DNA from: Litorivita sp050633545
GTDB lineage: Bacteria; Pseudomonadota; Alphaproteobacteria; Rhodobacterales; Rhodobacteraceae
Direction: 5' to 3'
Length of the DNA: 64,000 nucleotides
Assembly: GCA_050633545.1 (NCBI GenBank)
Contig: JBOEGS010000004.1
Coordinates: 310,001-374,000, forward strand
The notes beneath the pieces are model-generated. The model saw only the letters and a list, made by a program, of their open reading frames with translations. It ran no database searches and was not told where the DNA came from. Below are positions 7,901 through 17,377 of this stretch, one piece after another. Positions within the stretch are counted from its first letter, which is position 1. Each line of letters opens with the position of its first letter. The translations under genes were made by a program, and so were the position numbers.

Positions 7901-10195
7901 ATGAAGTTTCGTTTTCCCATCGTGATTATTGATGAAGATTTTCGCTCTGAAAACTCCTCGGGCTCGGGCATTCGCGCCATGGCCGAGGCGATGGAAAACG
8001 AAGGGTTCGAGGTGCTTGGCGTCACCAGCTATGGCGATCTGTCGCAATTCGCGCAGCAGCAATCGCGCGCCAGCGCCTTTGTCCTGTCTATCGATGACGA
8101 AGAATTCACACCCGGGCCGGATTTGGACCCTGCGGTGGTCAACCTGCGCAATTTCATCGAGGAAGTGCGGTGGAAAAACGCCGAAGTGCCGATCTATGTT
8201 TACGGCGAGACCAAGACCAGCCGCCATTTGCCCAATGATATTTTGCGCGAATTGCACGGGTTTATCCATATGTTCGAGGATACGCCCGAATTCGTTGCCC
8301 GCCATATCATCCGCGAGGCCAAACAATATCTCGAAAGCATCCAGCCGCCGTTTTTCAAGGCGCTGCTCGATTATGCCGAGGACGGGTCCTACTCTTGGCA
8401 TTGCCCCGGCCATTCGGGGGGCGTGGCGTTTTTGAAAAGTCCGATCGGGCAGATGTATCACCAGTTTTACGGCGAGAATATGCTGCGCGCCGATGTGTGC
8501 AATGCAGTCGAGGAATTGGGCCAGCTTTTGGATCACAACGGCGCGATTGGCGCCTCCGAACGCAATGCGGCGCGGATTTTCAATGCCGATCACTGCTATT
8601 TCGTCACCAATGGCACCTCGACCAGCAACAAGATGGTCTGGCATCACACGGTTGCACCCGGTGATGTGGTGGTCGTGGATCGCAACTGCCACAAATCGAT
8701 CCTGCATTCGATCATCATGACCGGCGCGGTGCCGGTTTTCCTCAAGCCGACGCGCAACCACTACGGGATCATCGGCCCGATCCCGCGTTCGGAATTCGAG
8801 ATTGAGTCGATCCGCGCCAAGATCCGCGCCAATCCCTTGCTCGACGGGGTGGACGCCGATGAGGTGAAGCCGCGTATCATGACGCTGACGCAATCGACCT
8901 ATGATGGCGTGTTGTATAATACCGAGACGATCAAAGACCTGCTCGACGGCTATGTCGAGAACCTGCATTTCGACGAGGCGTGGTTGCCCCATGCGGCCTT
9001 CCACCCGTTTTATTCCAGCTTCCACGCCATGGGCCGCAAGCGCGAGCGCACGCAGCATTCGGTCACCTATGCGACGCAGTCGATCCACAAACTTCTCGCG
9101 GGGATCAGTCAGGCCAGCCATGTTCTGGTGCAAGACAGCAAGGACACCAAGCTCGACCGGCATCTGTTTAACGAGGCCTATTTGATGCACACCTCGACCA
9201 GCCCGCAATATTCGATCATCGCCAGTTGCGATGTGGCGGCGGCGATGATGGAGCCTCCGGGCGGGACGGCTTTGGTCGAGGAAAGCATCGCCGAAGCGCT
9301 CGATTTCCGCCGCGCGATGCGCAAGGTGGACGATGAATACGGCGCCGATGACTGGTGGTTCCAAGTTTGGGGGCCCGAGGACGGGCTTGCCGAAGAGGGT
9401 ATCGACAGCCCCGAGGATTGGGTTTTGCAAAAGACCGATGCGGACGGCGTGCAATCCTCGGACGGCGAGGATGCATGGCACGGGTTTGGCGATATGGCGC
9501 CCGGTTTTAATTTGCTCGACCCGATCAAGGCGACCATCGTCACCCCCGGTCTAAATATCGACGGGCGGTTCGACGAATGGGGTATTCCGGCCTCGATCGT
9601 GACCAAATATCTCGCCGAACACGGCGTTGTTGTTGAGAAAACAGGCCTTTACAGTTTTCTCATCATGTTCACCATCGGCATCACCAAGGGCCGCTGGAAC
9701 ACGCTTTTGACCGCCTTGCAGCAGTTCAAGGACGATTATGCCAAGAACCAGCCGATGTGGCGCACCATGCCTGATTTTTGCGCCAAGCAGCCGCGTTACG
9801 AGCAAATGGGTCTGCGCGATCTATGCGAGCATGTGCATAAGCTTTACGCCAAATACGACGTGGCGATCCTGTCGACCGATATCTATTTGAGCGATCACAC
9901 ACCAGCGATGAAGCCGTCGGATGCCTTTGCCCATATCGCGCAGCGCACCACGCAGCGTGTGCCGATTGATGATCTCGAAGGGCGCATCACCACCAGCCTC
10001 GTCACCCCCTATCCTCCGGGTATCCCCTTGTTGATCCCCGGTGAGGTGTTCAACAAGAAAATCGTGGAATATCTTAAGTTTAACAGAGAATTTGCGCGCG
10101 AGTGCCCTGGCTTCGAGACCGATATTCACGGCCTCGTGCAAGAGCGCGACAGCCAAGGCAATATGCAATATTTCGCCGATTGCGTCGCGCGATAG
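7901..10195 (+). CDS. PLP-dependent Orn/Lys/Arg decarboxylase (class III)
   Basis: A 764-residue decarboxylase of the large inducible arginine/lysine/ornithine type. The amino-terminal 130 residues form the response-regulator-like wing domain (FPIVIIDEDFRSENSSGSG). The PLP-binding core follows, with CPGHSGG near 169, HFDEAWLPHAAF near 357 and the Schiff-base lysine Lys397 in YATQSIHKLL. The tail matches the family carboxy-terminal domain. An acidic, tryptophan-rich segment (about 470-540) is notable. Which basic amino acid is used is not clear; arginine (AdiA-like) and lysine or ornithine are all possible. The ribosome-binding site AGGAGAG is strong. No antiporter is adjacent, so an acid-resistance pair is not evident. 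Confidence 0.9.
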   Translation: MKFRFPIVIIDEDFRSENSSGSGIRAMAEAMENEGFEVLGVTSYGDLSQFAQQQSRASAFVLSIDDEEFTPGPDLDPAVVNLRNFIEEVRWKNAEVPIYVYGETKTSRHLPNDILRELHGFIHMFEDTPEFVARHIIREAKQYLESIQPPFFKALLDYAEDGSYSWHCPGHSGGVAFLKSPIGQMYHQFYGENMLRADVCNAVEELGQLLDHNGAIGASERNAARIFNADHCYFVTNGTSTSNKMVWHHTVAPGDVVVVDRNCHKSILHSIIMTGAVPVFLKPTRNHYGIIGPIPRSEFEIESIRAKIRANPLLDGVDADEVKPRIMTLTQSTYDGVLYNTETIKDLLDGYVENLHFDEAWLPHAAFHPFYSSFHAMGRKRERTQHSVTYATQSIHKLLAGISQASHVLVQDSKDTKLDRHLFNEAYLMHTSTSPQYSIIASCDVAAAMMEPPGGTALVEESIAEALDFRRAMRKVDDEYGADDWWFQVWGPEDGLAEEGIDSPEDWVLQKTDADGVQSSDGEDAWHGFGDMAPGFNLLDPIKATIVTPGLNIDGRFDEWGIPASIVTKYLAEHGVVVEKTGLYSFLIMFTIGITKGRWNTLLTALQQFKDDYAKNQPMWRTMPDFCAKQPRYEQMGLRDLCEHVHKLYAKYDVAILSTDIYLSDHTPAMKPSDAFAHIAQRTTQRVPIDDLEGRITTSLVTPYPPGIPLLIPGEVFNKKIVEYLKFNREFARECPGFETDIHGLVQERDSQGNMQYFADCVAR

Positions 10196-10750
10196 GCGAC
10201 ACCGCGCCGCGCTCGCTTCCTCGTCTGAACGACCTGCGCCCCGCATGTGGCCCGCGCTGCTTGCGGGCGGCGCTTTGACGCGCGGGTGCTTTCATCTGTT
10301 CTTGCGGGCCCCGCCGCGAGGAGGCGGCGCCCATTTGCGCTGCGCTGAGCTGCGCTGTGCCGATGGCCGGACAAAACGGCACAAAGGTTGCGACGGGAAT
10401 CGTCTGTGCCTGAGATTTTAAAAGATAGGGTATGCTAATCGCGGCATTCGCAAGCGGATGGTTGTTGCTGCGTTGCGGCGGGGCATTTTGCATTCGCGGA
10501 AAGAATGTAACGGATTATGACCCGTTCAGCGGCGATTTATCGCTTATTATATGGATTTCACCCGTCTGCGCCTGTTTGCGCCCTGATTTTCGCCGCGATT
10601 GCGGGGCTGCGTAGGGCAGGGTTCCGCATGGCGGAAATATAATGAAAAATGTGTTTTTCGAATATTGAGTACTCACAAATGCCCCGTTTGCCGACATGAT
10701 CCCCCTACCTGCCATCAGAGCGGGGTAAAAACGATCTGGGAGGATTATCA
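10196..10750 (+). other. Gene-free stretch between decarboxylase and ABC importer
   Basis: About 555 bp without a convincing gene. The left half is GC-rich and has a small hairpin (GCCCGC at 10250-10255 with GCGGGC at 10263-10268) but no T-run, so a terminator is doubtful. The right half (about 10490-10700) is clearly more AT-rich than its surroundings and includes TATAAT at 10638-10643, without a good -35 at the right distance. It most likely holds the promoter of the ABC operon. Confidence 0.5.
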
Positions 10751-12334
10751 ATGCGGACGAAACGTCTGTTGTGCGGCGCCAAGGCGCTGCGTTCTGGGCT
10801 CAGCCGTCGCGGCTTCTTGCACGCGGCCGGTTTTGCAGCCTTTGCTTTCACGCTGACCACCGCGCCGATGGCGCAAGCCGAAAGCCATATGGCGGCGAAA
10901 AAGGGCGGCATCTTGAATGTGGCTTTGGAAACCGATGTGCGCGGATTTGACACCGTGGAGGGCGGCGTTCTGGGCCAAACCGGCGAGATTGTCATTCGCA
11001 CCATGATGGAGCCGCTGCTCGGGTTTGATCAGGTATCAGGCGAATCCACGCCGCTTTTGGCCACCGAATGGAGCGCCGACGAGGCGCAGACCGTTTGGAC
11101 CTTTAAGCTGCGCGAAGGCGTGAAGTTCCACGATGGCTCGGATTTTGACGCCCAAGATGTGGCCGCGCATTACAACCGTATTCTCGATCCCGAAGCGAAA
11201 TCCGCCTCGCGCAGCTTTCTGACCGCGATCAAAGAGGTCAAAGTGGTCGATCCGCTGACGGTCGAATTCCATCTGGCCCACCCGTGGCAGGCGTTGCTGC
11301 CCTATCTGGCGACGACCTCCATGTCCGGCCCGATCCCGCCCAGCGAACATGTCGCGGCAGGCAAGCAAAACCGCGAGCCGGTCGGCACCGGTCCGTTCAA
11401 ATTTGTCAGCTGGGCCTCGGGCGACCGGATCATCGTCGAGAAATGGGACGGGTATCGCAATGTCGATGAGACCAATCTTGACGGGATCAATTTCCGCATC
11501 CTTCCCGATACGCAAACGCGCTATGCGTCGATGAAATCGGGCGAGGTTGACGTGATCTGGACCGACCGCGGCACCACGATTGTCGAGGCACAGAAAGACG
11601 ATGACATCGTTTCGATGTATTCGGACGGGGGCGGCGCATCGACGATGTTGCTTAATTCGCGCAAGCCGCCGCTTGACGATGTGCGTGTGCGCCAAGCCGT
11701 TGCTTCGGCGATGAACCAACCGGCTTTGGTCAAGATCATCTGGCAAGACACGCGCCCTGTGGTGACGCATCCTTTGGGCCAGCTCAAAGATTGCGGCAAA
11801 GCGGGTTACCGCGATTATGACCCCAAAGCCGCCAAGGCGCTCATCGACGATTACGGCCAGCCGGTCAAAATCGTGATGATCCACACCGCGACCCCGCGTG
11901 GCCGCGAGCTTGGCGAATTGATGCAGCAGATGATGAAACCTGCGGGCATCGAGCTTGAGCTTCAGCCGGTGGATCAATCGACCCTTGTGAAGCGCGTCTT
12001 TACCCAGGACTTCGGCATCTCCGGTTGGCGGATTGCCGATGGTGCGGATATCGGTCCGCAGATTTTTGTCAATATCTTCTCCAAGTCGAGCTATAACCTG
12101 ACCGGTTTCTCCTCGCCTGAGCTGGATGCCAAAGCCATGGCAATGCGCACCTCCAAGGACCGCGACGAGCGTCTGCAGCTGCAGTGCGATCTGATCCAGG
12201 CGATCAACGAGGATGGCTCGATGCTCTATTGGGGCGGTGGCCGTTACTGGGCCTTCACCACCAAGCGCGTCAAAGGCGTTCCGGCGCCTTACCGCGGTGT
12301 GGTCGATGTGACCCGTGCGTGGATTGACGAGTAA
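10751..12334 (+). CDS. Tat-exported ABC substrate-binding protein (peptide/nickel family)
   Basis: A 527-residue periplasmic binding protein of solute-binding family 5 (DppA/OppA/NikA). The amino terminus has a twin-arginine signal, SRRGFLHAAGFAAFAFTL at about 17-34, with likely cleavage after AQA near residue 44. EPLLGFDQVSGE followed by LATEWS and KLREGVKFHDGSDF is the usual family pattern. Export in folded form is unusual but known for this family in alphaproteobacteria. A GGGAGGAT ribosome-binding site precedes the ATG. It heads an operon with two permeases and two ATPases; the ligand (peptide, metal chelate, opine, other) is not predictable from sequence. Confidence 0.92.
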   Translation: MRTKRLLCGAKALRSGLSRRGFLHAAGFAAFAFTLTTAPMAQAESHMAAKKGGILNVALETDVRGFDTVEGGVLGQTGEIVIRTMMEPLLGFDQVSGESTPLLATEWSADEAQTVWTFKLREGVKFHDGSDFDAQDVAAHYNRILDPEAKSASRSFLTAIKEVKVVDPLTVEFHLAHPWQALLPYLATTSMSGPIPPSEHVAAGKQNREPVGTGPFKFVSWASGDRIIVEKWDGYRNVDETNLDGINFRILPDTQTRYASMKSGEVDVIWTDRGTTIVEAQKDDDIVSMYSDGGGASTMLLNSRKPPLDDVRVRQAVASAMNQPALVKIIWQDTRPVVTHPLGQLKDCGKAGYRDYDPKAAKALIDDYGQPVKIVMIHTATPRGRELGELMQQMMKPAGIELELQPVDQSTLVKRVFTQDFGISGWRIADGADIGPQIFVNIFSKSSYNLTGFSSPELDAKAMAMRTSKDRDERLQLQCDLIQAINEDGSMLYWGGGRYWAFTTKRVKGVPAPYRGVVDVTRAWIDE

Positions 12335-12436
12335 CACTTTGTGTGACCTGCGGGCGCTGCCATTCCCCGGTGGCGCGCGCAGACCTCTGACATGATCCTG
12401 ACTGACTGACTGACCTGCATCCCCGAGGACCCTGCC

Positions 12437-13390
12437 TTGAGATATCTATTGCGGCGTTTGCAACGCCTTGCGATCGTCCTTGTGACGGTCACTTTTGCAA
12501 CATTCCTATTGGTGAACGTGCTGCCGGGCGATGTCGCCTATCAGATGACGGGGATCATTTCCTCCGAAGAAGAGGTGCAGGGCATTCGCGAGGATCTTGG
12601 CCTCGACCGTCCGCTTTTGATCCGCTACGCCGATTGGGCGGCGGGCATTGCGGTGGGCGATTGGGGGCAAAGCTTCCTGAGCAAGGAAGACGTTTGGGAC
12701 CAATTGACCGACCGGTTTCCTGTCTCGCTCGAGCTGATGTTGTTGGCGCAGGTTATGGCGCTTTTGCTGGCGGTGCCGATGGGGATGATCAGCGCCTACC
12801 GACCGGGGAGCCGCGCGGACCGGATCATCGGCGCGGTGGCCTTCGGGTCGGTGTCGATGCCCTCCTTCATGACGGCGATCTTGCTTATCTATTTCTTTGC
12901 GCTGGGGCTGGGGTGGTTTCCGGCCACGGGCTACGAGCCGATCAGCAACTGACTTGGCGCCAATTTGAGCCGCATGTTCCTGCCTGCGCTGTCCTTGGCC
13001 TTGGTTGAATGGACGGTGCTCATGCGCACGCTGCGGGTCGAGATGATCGGCGTGTTGCAAGAGAATTACATCGCGCTGGCACGGGCGAAGGGGATGAGCG
13101 ATGCGCGCATTCTTTGGGCCCATGCGCTGCGCCCCTCCAGCTTTTCGATGATCACCATCCTTGGCCTGCAAGTGGCGCGGCTGATGGGCGGGGCGATCAT
13201 TATCGAGCAGATTTTCGGCATCCCTGGTGTCGGGCGGCTGCTTATCCATGCGGTCAATACGCGCGATTTCATCGTGATCCAAGGCTGCGTCACCTTCTTT
13301 GCCATTGCTTTCGTGATGGCCAATTTCCTCGTGGATGTCGCCTATGCATGGCTCGACCCACGGGTCAGACAAGGGCGGTCCCATGGCTGA
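12437..13390 (+). pseudogene. DppB-like ABC permease interrupted by an in-frame TGA
   Basis: This reads as one peptide-transporter permease of 318 codons, normal for DppB/OppB, except that codon 172 (12950-12952) is TGA. The first part starts at a TTG after GAGGAC, reads MRYLLRRLQRLAIVLVTV and ends GWFPATGYEPISN; the second continues in the same frame LGANLSRMFLPALSLAL and holds the cytoplasmic EAA loop (ENYIALARAKGMSDARILWA) and last membrane segments. There is no frameshift, so one base change would restore it. Either it is a recent pseudogene, a sequence error, or the codon is read through; a TTG at 12965 could restart the second half, but two half-permeases are unlikely to work. The other four genes of the operon are intact. 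Confidence 0.85.
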
Positions 13391-14321
13391 TATTTCGACC
13401 AATTCCGACATGAACACCGATCCCGCACCGCGCAAGATCGATCCGGCCAAGGCGCAGGAGTTGCGCAATGTGGCGGCCAGGGCGATGCACGCCAAGCGCA
13501 ACCGTTTGGGGCTGTTTTTCTGGATCCCGCTGGGGTGGTTGATCATCGTGGCGGTGGCCGCGATTTTCGCGCCGCTTTGGGGCTTGATGCCCGCCGACGA
13601 GATCGACTGGATGAATATCAAAGCCGCACCGGGCACGGCCGAAGGCCATCTGCTGGGCACCGATGCTTTGGGGCGCGATTTGCTCAGCCGCCTGATCTAC
13701 GGCGCGCGGGTCTCTTTGACCGTGGGGTTTGCGGCGCCTGCCATCGGGGTCGGGCTTGGTCTTATCCTTGGTATGGCCGCAGGGTATTATCGCGGCTGGG
13801 TCGATGAAATCATCGGCATCGCCATCGACACATGGCTCGCCATTCCGGGGTTGGTGATCCTCTTGCTGTTTTCGGTGATCTTCGGCGGCTCGCTCTTTAT
13901 GGTGTGCTTCTCGCTGGGGCTGTTGTTCATCCCCTCGGCGGCGCGGATCACGCGGGCGGCGACGCTCAACTACGCGGGGCGCGAATTTGTCTTGGCGGCC
14001 CGCGCGATGGGGGCCTCCGACATGCGCATTTTGCTGCGCGAGATTTTTCCCAATATCATCTGGCCGCTGGTGGCCTTTGTCTTGATCGACATCCCGATTG
14101 CGATCGTGGTCGAAGGCGCGCTGTCCTTCCTTGGCCTGTCGGTCAAAGCCCCGACGCCAAGCTGGGGCGGGATCATCGCGGAAGGGCGCGAATTGCTCGA
14201 TACGGCGCCGTATATTTCGCTTTATCCGACGGCGGTGATGTTCGTCACGGTGTTGAGCTTTAATCTCGTGGGCGATGCGATCCGCCGCCGTTTGGCCGAT
14301 ATGCGCGAAGGCGCAATTTAA
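13383..14321 (+). CDS. DppC-like ABC transporter permease
   Basis: Second inner-membrane permease of the family-5 importer, 312 residues. The amino terminus is cytoplasmic and polar, then WIPLGWLIIVAVAAIFAPLW forms the first membrane segment. HLLGTDALGRDLLSRLIYGAR is the conserved DppC motif, and the EAA loop is seen in GREFVLAARAMGASDMRIL. The ATG chosen overlaps the end of the broken permease frame by 8 bases; a start 48 bases earlier is possible but lies inside that gene. It pairs with the interrupted upstream permease to make the channel. Confidence 0.92.
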   Translation: MADISTNSDMNTDPAPRKIDPAKAQELRNVAARAMHAKRNRLGLFFWIPLGWLIIVAVAAIFAPLWGLMPADEIDWMNIKAAPGTAEGHLLGTDALGRDLLSRLIYGARVSLTVGFAAPAIGVGLGLILGMAAGYYRGWVDEIIGIAIDTWLAIPGLVILLLFSVIFGGSLFMVCFSLGLLFIPSAARITRAATLNYAGREFVLAARAMGASDMRILLREIFPNIIWPLVAFVLIDIPIAIVVEGALSFLGLSVKAPTPSWGGIIAEGRELLDTAPYISLYPTAVMFVTVLSFNLVGDAIRRRLADMREGAI

Positions 14322-14332
14322 GGGAGCAGAAG

Positions 14333-15319
14333 ATGGCACAGATCATCCTTGATGTAAGAAACCAACGCACGGCCTTCGCCACCTCGCGCGGCATGTTGCA
14401 AGCGGTCGATGGCGTCAGCTTCACGCTGGAGCGCGGCAAGACCTTGGGCGTGGTCGGCGAAAGTGGCTCGGGCAAATCGGTATTGTCGCGCTCGCTTTTG
14501 CGCCTCTTGCCGCAAAGCGCCATCACCGGTCCGGGGTCGGAGGTTTTCCTTGGCGGCACCGATCTGACCACCCTGTCGGAGACCCAGTTGCGCGCCATGC
14601 GCGGCACCGAAATGGCCATCGTCTTCCAAGACCCGATGACCTCGCTCAACCCGACGCTGACCATCGGGGTGCAGATCATGGAGGTGCTGCGGGTGCATCT
14701 GGGCATGGGCAAAGCCGAGGCGCGCAAACGTGCGGTCGAGCTTCTCAAGCAGGTCGGATTGCCGCAAGCGGATGTGCGCGTCGATCAGCACCCGCATCAA
14801 TTGTCCGGCGGGATGCGCCAACGGGTGGCGATTGCCATTGCCATTGCCTGCGAGCCCAAGCTGCTCATCGCGGACGAGCCGACAACCGCGCTCGACGTGA
14901 CGGTGCAGGCCGATATTCTGGACCTGCTGCAACGGATGGTGCGCGAGAAGAATATGGCGATGATCCTGATCACCCATGATATGGGCGTGGTGGCGGGGCG
15001 CTGTGATGATGTGGCGGTGATGTATGCGGGGCGGATCGTCGAAAAGGCCCCCGTGCGCGATCTGTTCCGCGGCACGCGCCATCCCTATACGGCGGCGCTT
15101 TTGGCCTCGATCCCGCGGATCACCGACGATGCGCACCACCGGCTTGATGCCATTGAGGGGCGTCCGCCCGATTTGATCAACGCGCCGCATGGATGCGCCT
15201 TTGCGCCGCGCTGCCCCTTGGCCGATGCGCATTGCCACGAGGCCAAGCCCGCGCTTGAGGGGCAGACCCATGCCTTTGCCTGTTTCAAACCTTTGGATGC
15301 CACGGAGAATGCCGCATGA
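14333..15319 (+). CDS. DppD-like ABC transporter ATPase
   Basis: Cytoplasmic ATPase of the importer, 328 residues. Walker A is GESGSGKS (about 42-49), the signature is LSGGMRQRVAIA, Walker B is LLIADEP and the H-loop is ITHDMGVV. The carboxy-terminal segment GCAFAPRCPLADAHC is the cysteine-bearing oligopeptide-transporter extension (oligo_HPY) found in DppD/OppD proteins, which supports assignment to this family over other ABC importers. The ribosome-binding site AGGGAG is clear, and the stop overlaps the next ATPase gene (ATGA). Confidence 0.93.
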   Translation: MAQIILDVRNQRTAFATSRGMLQAVDGVSFTLERGKTLGVVGESGSGKSVLSRSLLRLLPQSAITGPGSEVFLGGTDLTTLSETQLRAMRGTEMAIVFQDPMTSLNPTLTIGVQIMEVLRVHLGMGKAEARKRAVELLKQVGLPQADVRVDQHPHQLSGGMRQRVAIAIAIACEPKLLIADEPTTALDVTVQADILDLLQRMVREKNMAMILITHDMGVVAGRCDDVAVMYAGRIVEKAPVRDLFRGTRHPYTAALLASIPRITDDAHHRLDAIEGRPPDLINAPHGCAFAPRCPLADAHCHEAKPALEGQTHAFACFKPLDATENAA

Positions 15320-16296
15320 ACGCGCAAAGCGGAGCGATCGACGATTTCCTCGTCCTTGATGATATGACGGTTGAATACCCGCTCGGAGGCGGGGCCAAGG
15401 TCCATGCGGTGTCGAATCTGTCGGTCACGGTCAAACGCGGCGAGACGCTGGGCCTTGTCGGCGAAAGCGGTTGCGGCAAATCGTCGGCGGCGCGCGCGGT
15501 GATGCAATTGCCGCCGCCCACATCGGGGCGCGTGGTGATGGACGGGACCGAATTGACCGGCCTGCGCGGCAAGGCGCTGCAAACCGCGCGGCGCCAGTTC
15601 CAGATGATTTTCCAAGACCCGATTGCCTCGCTCAACCCGCGCCAGACGGTGCGCGATATCGTGGCCGCACCGCTCGAGATTGCGGGGTTGGGCGGATCGG
15701 AGGAAGAGCGCACCAAACTGGTGGTGGAGATGCTCGAAAAGGTCGGGCTGAACGGCGAGCAGGCGTTGGATCGGCGCCCGCATGAATTTTCCGGCGGGCA
15801 GTGCCAGCGGATTTCCATCGCCCGCGCCTTGATCTTGCGGCCCGATTTGCTGGTTTGCGACGAGGCAGTGTCGGCTCTGGACGTCTCGGTGCAGGCGCAA
15901 ACGCTCAACCTTCTCGAAGAGCTCAAGGGCGAATTCGGTCTGACCATGCTGTTCATCAGCCATGATCTGGCGGTGGTGAAACATGTCTCTGACCGCGTGG
16001 CGGTGATGTATCTGGGGATGTTGTGCGAATTGGCCGATGCCGAAACCATCTACCGCCAGCCCGCCCATCCCTATACGCGCAGCCTGATCGCCGCCGTGCC
16101 CGAACCGGACCCCGATGCGCCGCGCCGCGAATTGCATCTGGTGCCCGGCGAATTGCCGTCGCCGGTCAATCCGCCCTCGGGATGCCGGTTTCGCACCCGC
16201 TGCCCCTTGGCGAGCGAGACCTGCGCCGCGCAGGTGCCGCAGCCGCGCGAGGTGGCCAAGGGCCATATGGTTGCCTGCCATCATCCGCTGATCTGA
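15316..16296 (+). CDS. DppF-like ABC transporter ATPase
   Basis: Second ATPase of the importer, 326 residues, presumably forming a heterodimer with the preceding one. It has Walker A GESGCGKSS (about 50-58), signature FSGGQCQRISIARAL, Walker B LLVCDEAVSALDVS and an oligo_HPY tail with cysteines (GCRFRTRCPLASETC). The Walker B glutamate is followed by Ala-Val instead of the usual Pro-Thr, a common variant in DppF. It starts in an ATGA overlap and is the last gene of the operon; no terminator is visible before tesB. Confidence 0.93.
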   Translation: MNAQSGAIDDFLVLDDMTVEYPLGGGAKVHAVSNLSVTVKRGETLGLVGESGCGKSSAARAVMQLPPPTSGRVVMDGTELTGLRGKALQTARRQFQMIFQDPIASLNPRQTVRDIVAAPLEIAGLGGSEEERTKLVVEMLEKVGLNGEQALDRRPHEFSGGQCQRISIARALILRPDLLVCDEAVSALDVSVQAQTLNLLEELKGEFGLTMLFISHDLAVVKHVSDRVAVMYLGMLCELADAETIYRQPAHPYTRSLIAAVPEPDPDAPRRELHLVPGELPSPVNPPSGCRFRTRCPLASETCAAQVPQPREVAKGHMVACHHPLI

Positions 16297-16412
16297 GCGC
16301 AGCGTCGCATTGCATTTGCAGCAAAAATCCGGCGCATGCCCCTTGCATCCGTCGCGATTTGCCGTCCCTATGAGCGCCCGAAGCCACTTCCATCCGCCGG
16401 AGACAGATCCCT

Positions 16413-17312
16413 ATGAGCAATGACCCTGCCAAACCCACCGCCGCACAGCTTGTCGAAGGGCTGCGCCGTATTTTGGACGTGGAGCGGATCGAGGAGGATT
16501 ATTATCGCGGGATTGCGACGCCAAACGGGCGCGGGCGCTCCTTTGGCGGGCAGGTGATTGCGCAGGCTTTGATGGCTGCAACCGGCACGGTCGAGGCGGC
16601 GCGCAAGGCCCATTCGCTGCACGCCTATTTTATGCGTCCGGGAGACGCGACAGCACCGGTGCTTTACCGCGTCGAGCGCGATTATGATGGCGGCAGCTTT
16701 GCCACCCGTCGCGTTGTTGCGGTGCAAAACGGGCGGCCGATTTTGAACCTCGCGGCGTCGTTCCATTTCGACGAAAAGGGATTGTCGCATCAAGACGAGA
16801 TGCCCGAAGATATTCCCGCGCCCGAGGATTTGGAAAACGAAGAGCAGCTCGCCGAGCGGTTCAAGGGCGAATTGCCCGAGCAGTTCTTGCAGTTCTTGCG
16901 CTTCAACCGTCCGATCGAATTGCGCCCCACTGTTTTGCGCGCGCCTTTCGTGGTCGAGCCGCAACCGCCCAAACAGGCGGTGTGGTTCCGCGCCAAAGGG
17001 CCGATGGGCGACGATCCGGCGGTGCATCGCGCGGCGTTGGCTTTCTCGTCCGATATGGGGCTTTTGGGGGTGTCGATGTTGCCCCATGCCAAAAGCTTTT
17101 CGGACAAGGATATGCAGGTCGCCTCTCTTGATCACGCGCTGTGGATTCACGAGGATATCCGCATCGACGACTGGCTGCTTTATGTGATGGACAGCCCTTG
17201 GGCGGGCGGATCGCGCGGGTTCAACCGCGGCAAGGTCTTTACCCGCGAGGGCAAGCTGGTGGCCAATGTGGCCCAAGAGGGTTTGGTGCGCCACCGGACC
17301 GACCGCTCGTAA
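16413..17312 (+). CDS. tesB: Acyl-CoA thioesterase II
   Basis: TesB hydrolyses medium- and long-chain acyl-CoA to free acid and CoA. The 299-residue double-hotdog protein has GGQVIAQALMAA (45-56) in the first half. By alignment with E. coli TesB the catalytic residues are Asp214 (FSSDMGLL), Ser238 replacing the usual Thr (VASLDHALWIH) and Gln288 (VAQEG). SPWAGGSRGF and RGKVFTREG are family marks. It is followed by a hairpin terminator, so it appears to be a single-gene unit. Confidence 0.94.
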   Translation: MSNDPAKPTAAQLVEGLRRILDVERIEEDYYRGIATPNGRGRSFGGQVIAQALMAATGTVEAARKAHSLHAYFMRPGDATAPVLYRVERDYDGGSFATRRVVAVQNGRPILNLAASFHFDEKGLSHQDEMPEDIPAPEDLENEEQLAERFKGELPEQFLQFLRFNRPIELRPTVLRAPFVVEPQPPKQAVWFRAKGPMGDDPAVHRAALAFSSDMGLLGVSMLPHAKSFSDKDMQVASLDHALWIHEDIRIDDWLLYVMDSPWAGGSRGFNRGKVFTREGKLVANVAQEGLVRHRTDRS

Positions 17313-17334
17313 CATCGTGCTTGTTTTGCTTGTG

Positions 17335-17373
17335 ATCGGGCGGAGGCGATGATGCCTGCGCCCGATGTGTTTT
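17335..17373 (+). terminator. Rho-independent terminator after tesB
   Basis: ATCGGGCG pairs with CGCCCGAT; after a G-G mismatch AGGC pairs with GCCT around a GATGAT loop. The sequence after the stem is GTGTTTTATA, a short T-run on the plus strand. It lies between the convergent tesB and alpha/beta hydrolase genes. Confidence 0.65.
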
Positions 17374-17377
17374 ATAC

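Noticed and set aside
7571..9481. 636-codon minus-strand frame opposite the decarboxylase
   Set aside because: Antisense to a clearly conserved PLP enzyme, histidine/arginine-rich, no start signal or motif.
10638..10643. TATAAT as a defined promoter of the ABC operon
   Set aside because: No acceptable -35 hexamer 16-18 bp upstream, so only mentioned as part of the AT-rich gap.
12437..13390. Selenocysteine at the permease TGA
   Set aside because: Peptide permeases have no known selenoproteins, the residue is in a non-catalytic loop, and no obvious SECIS-like hairpin directly follows the codon.
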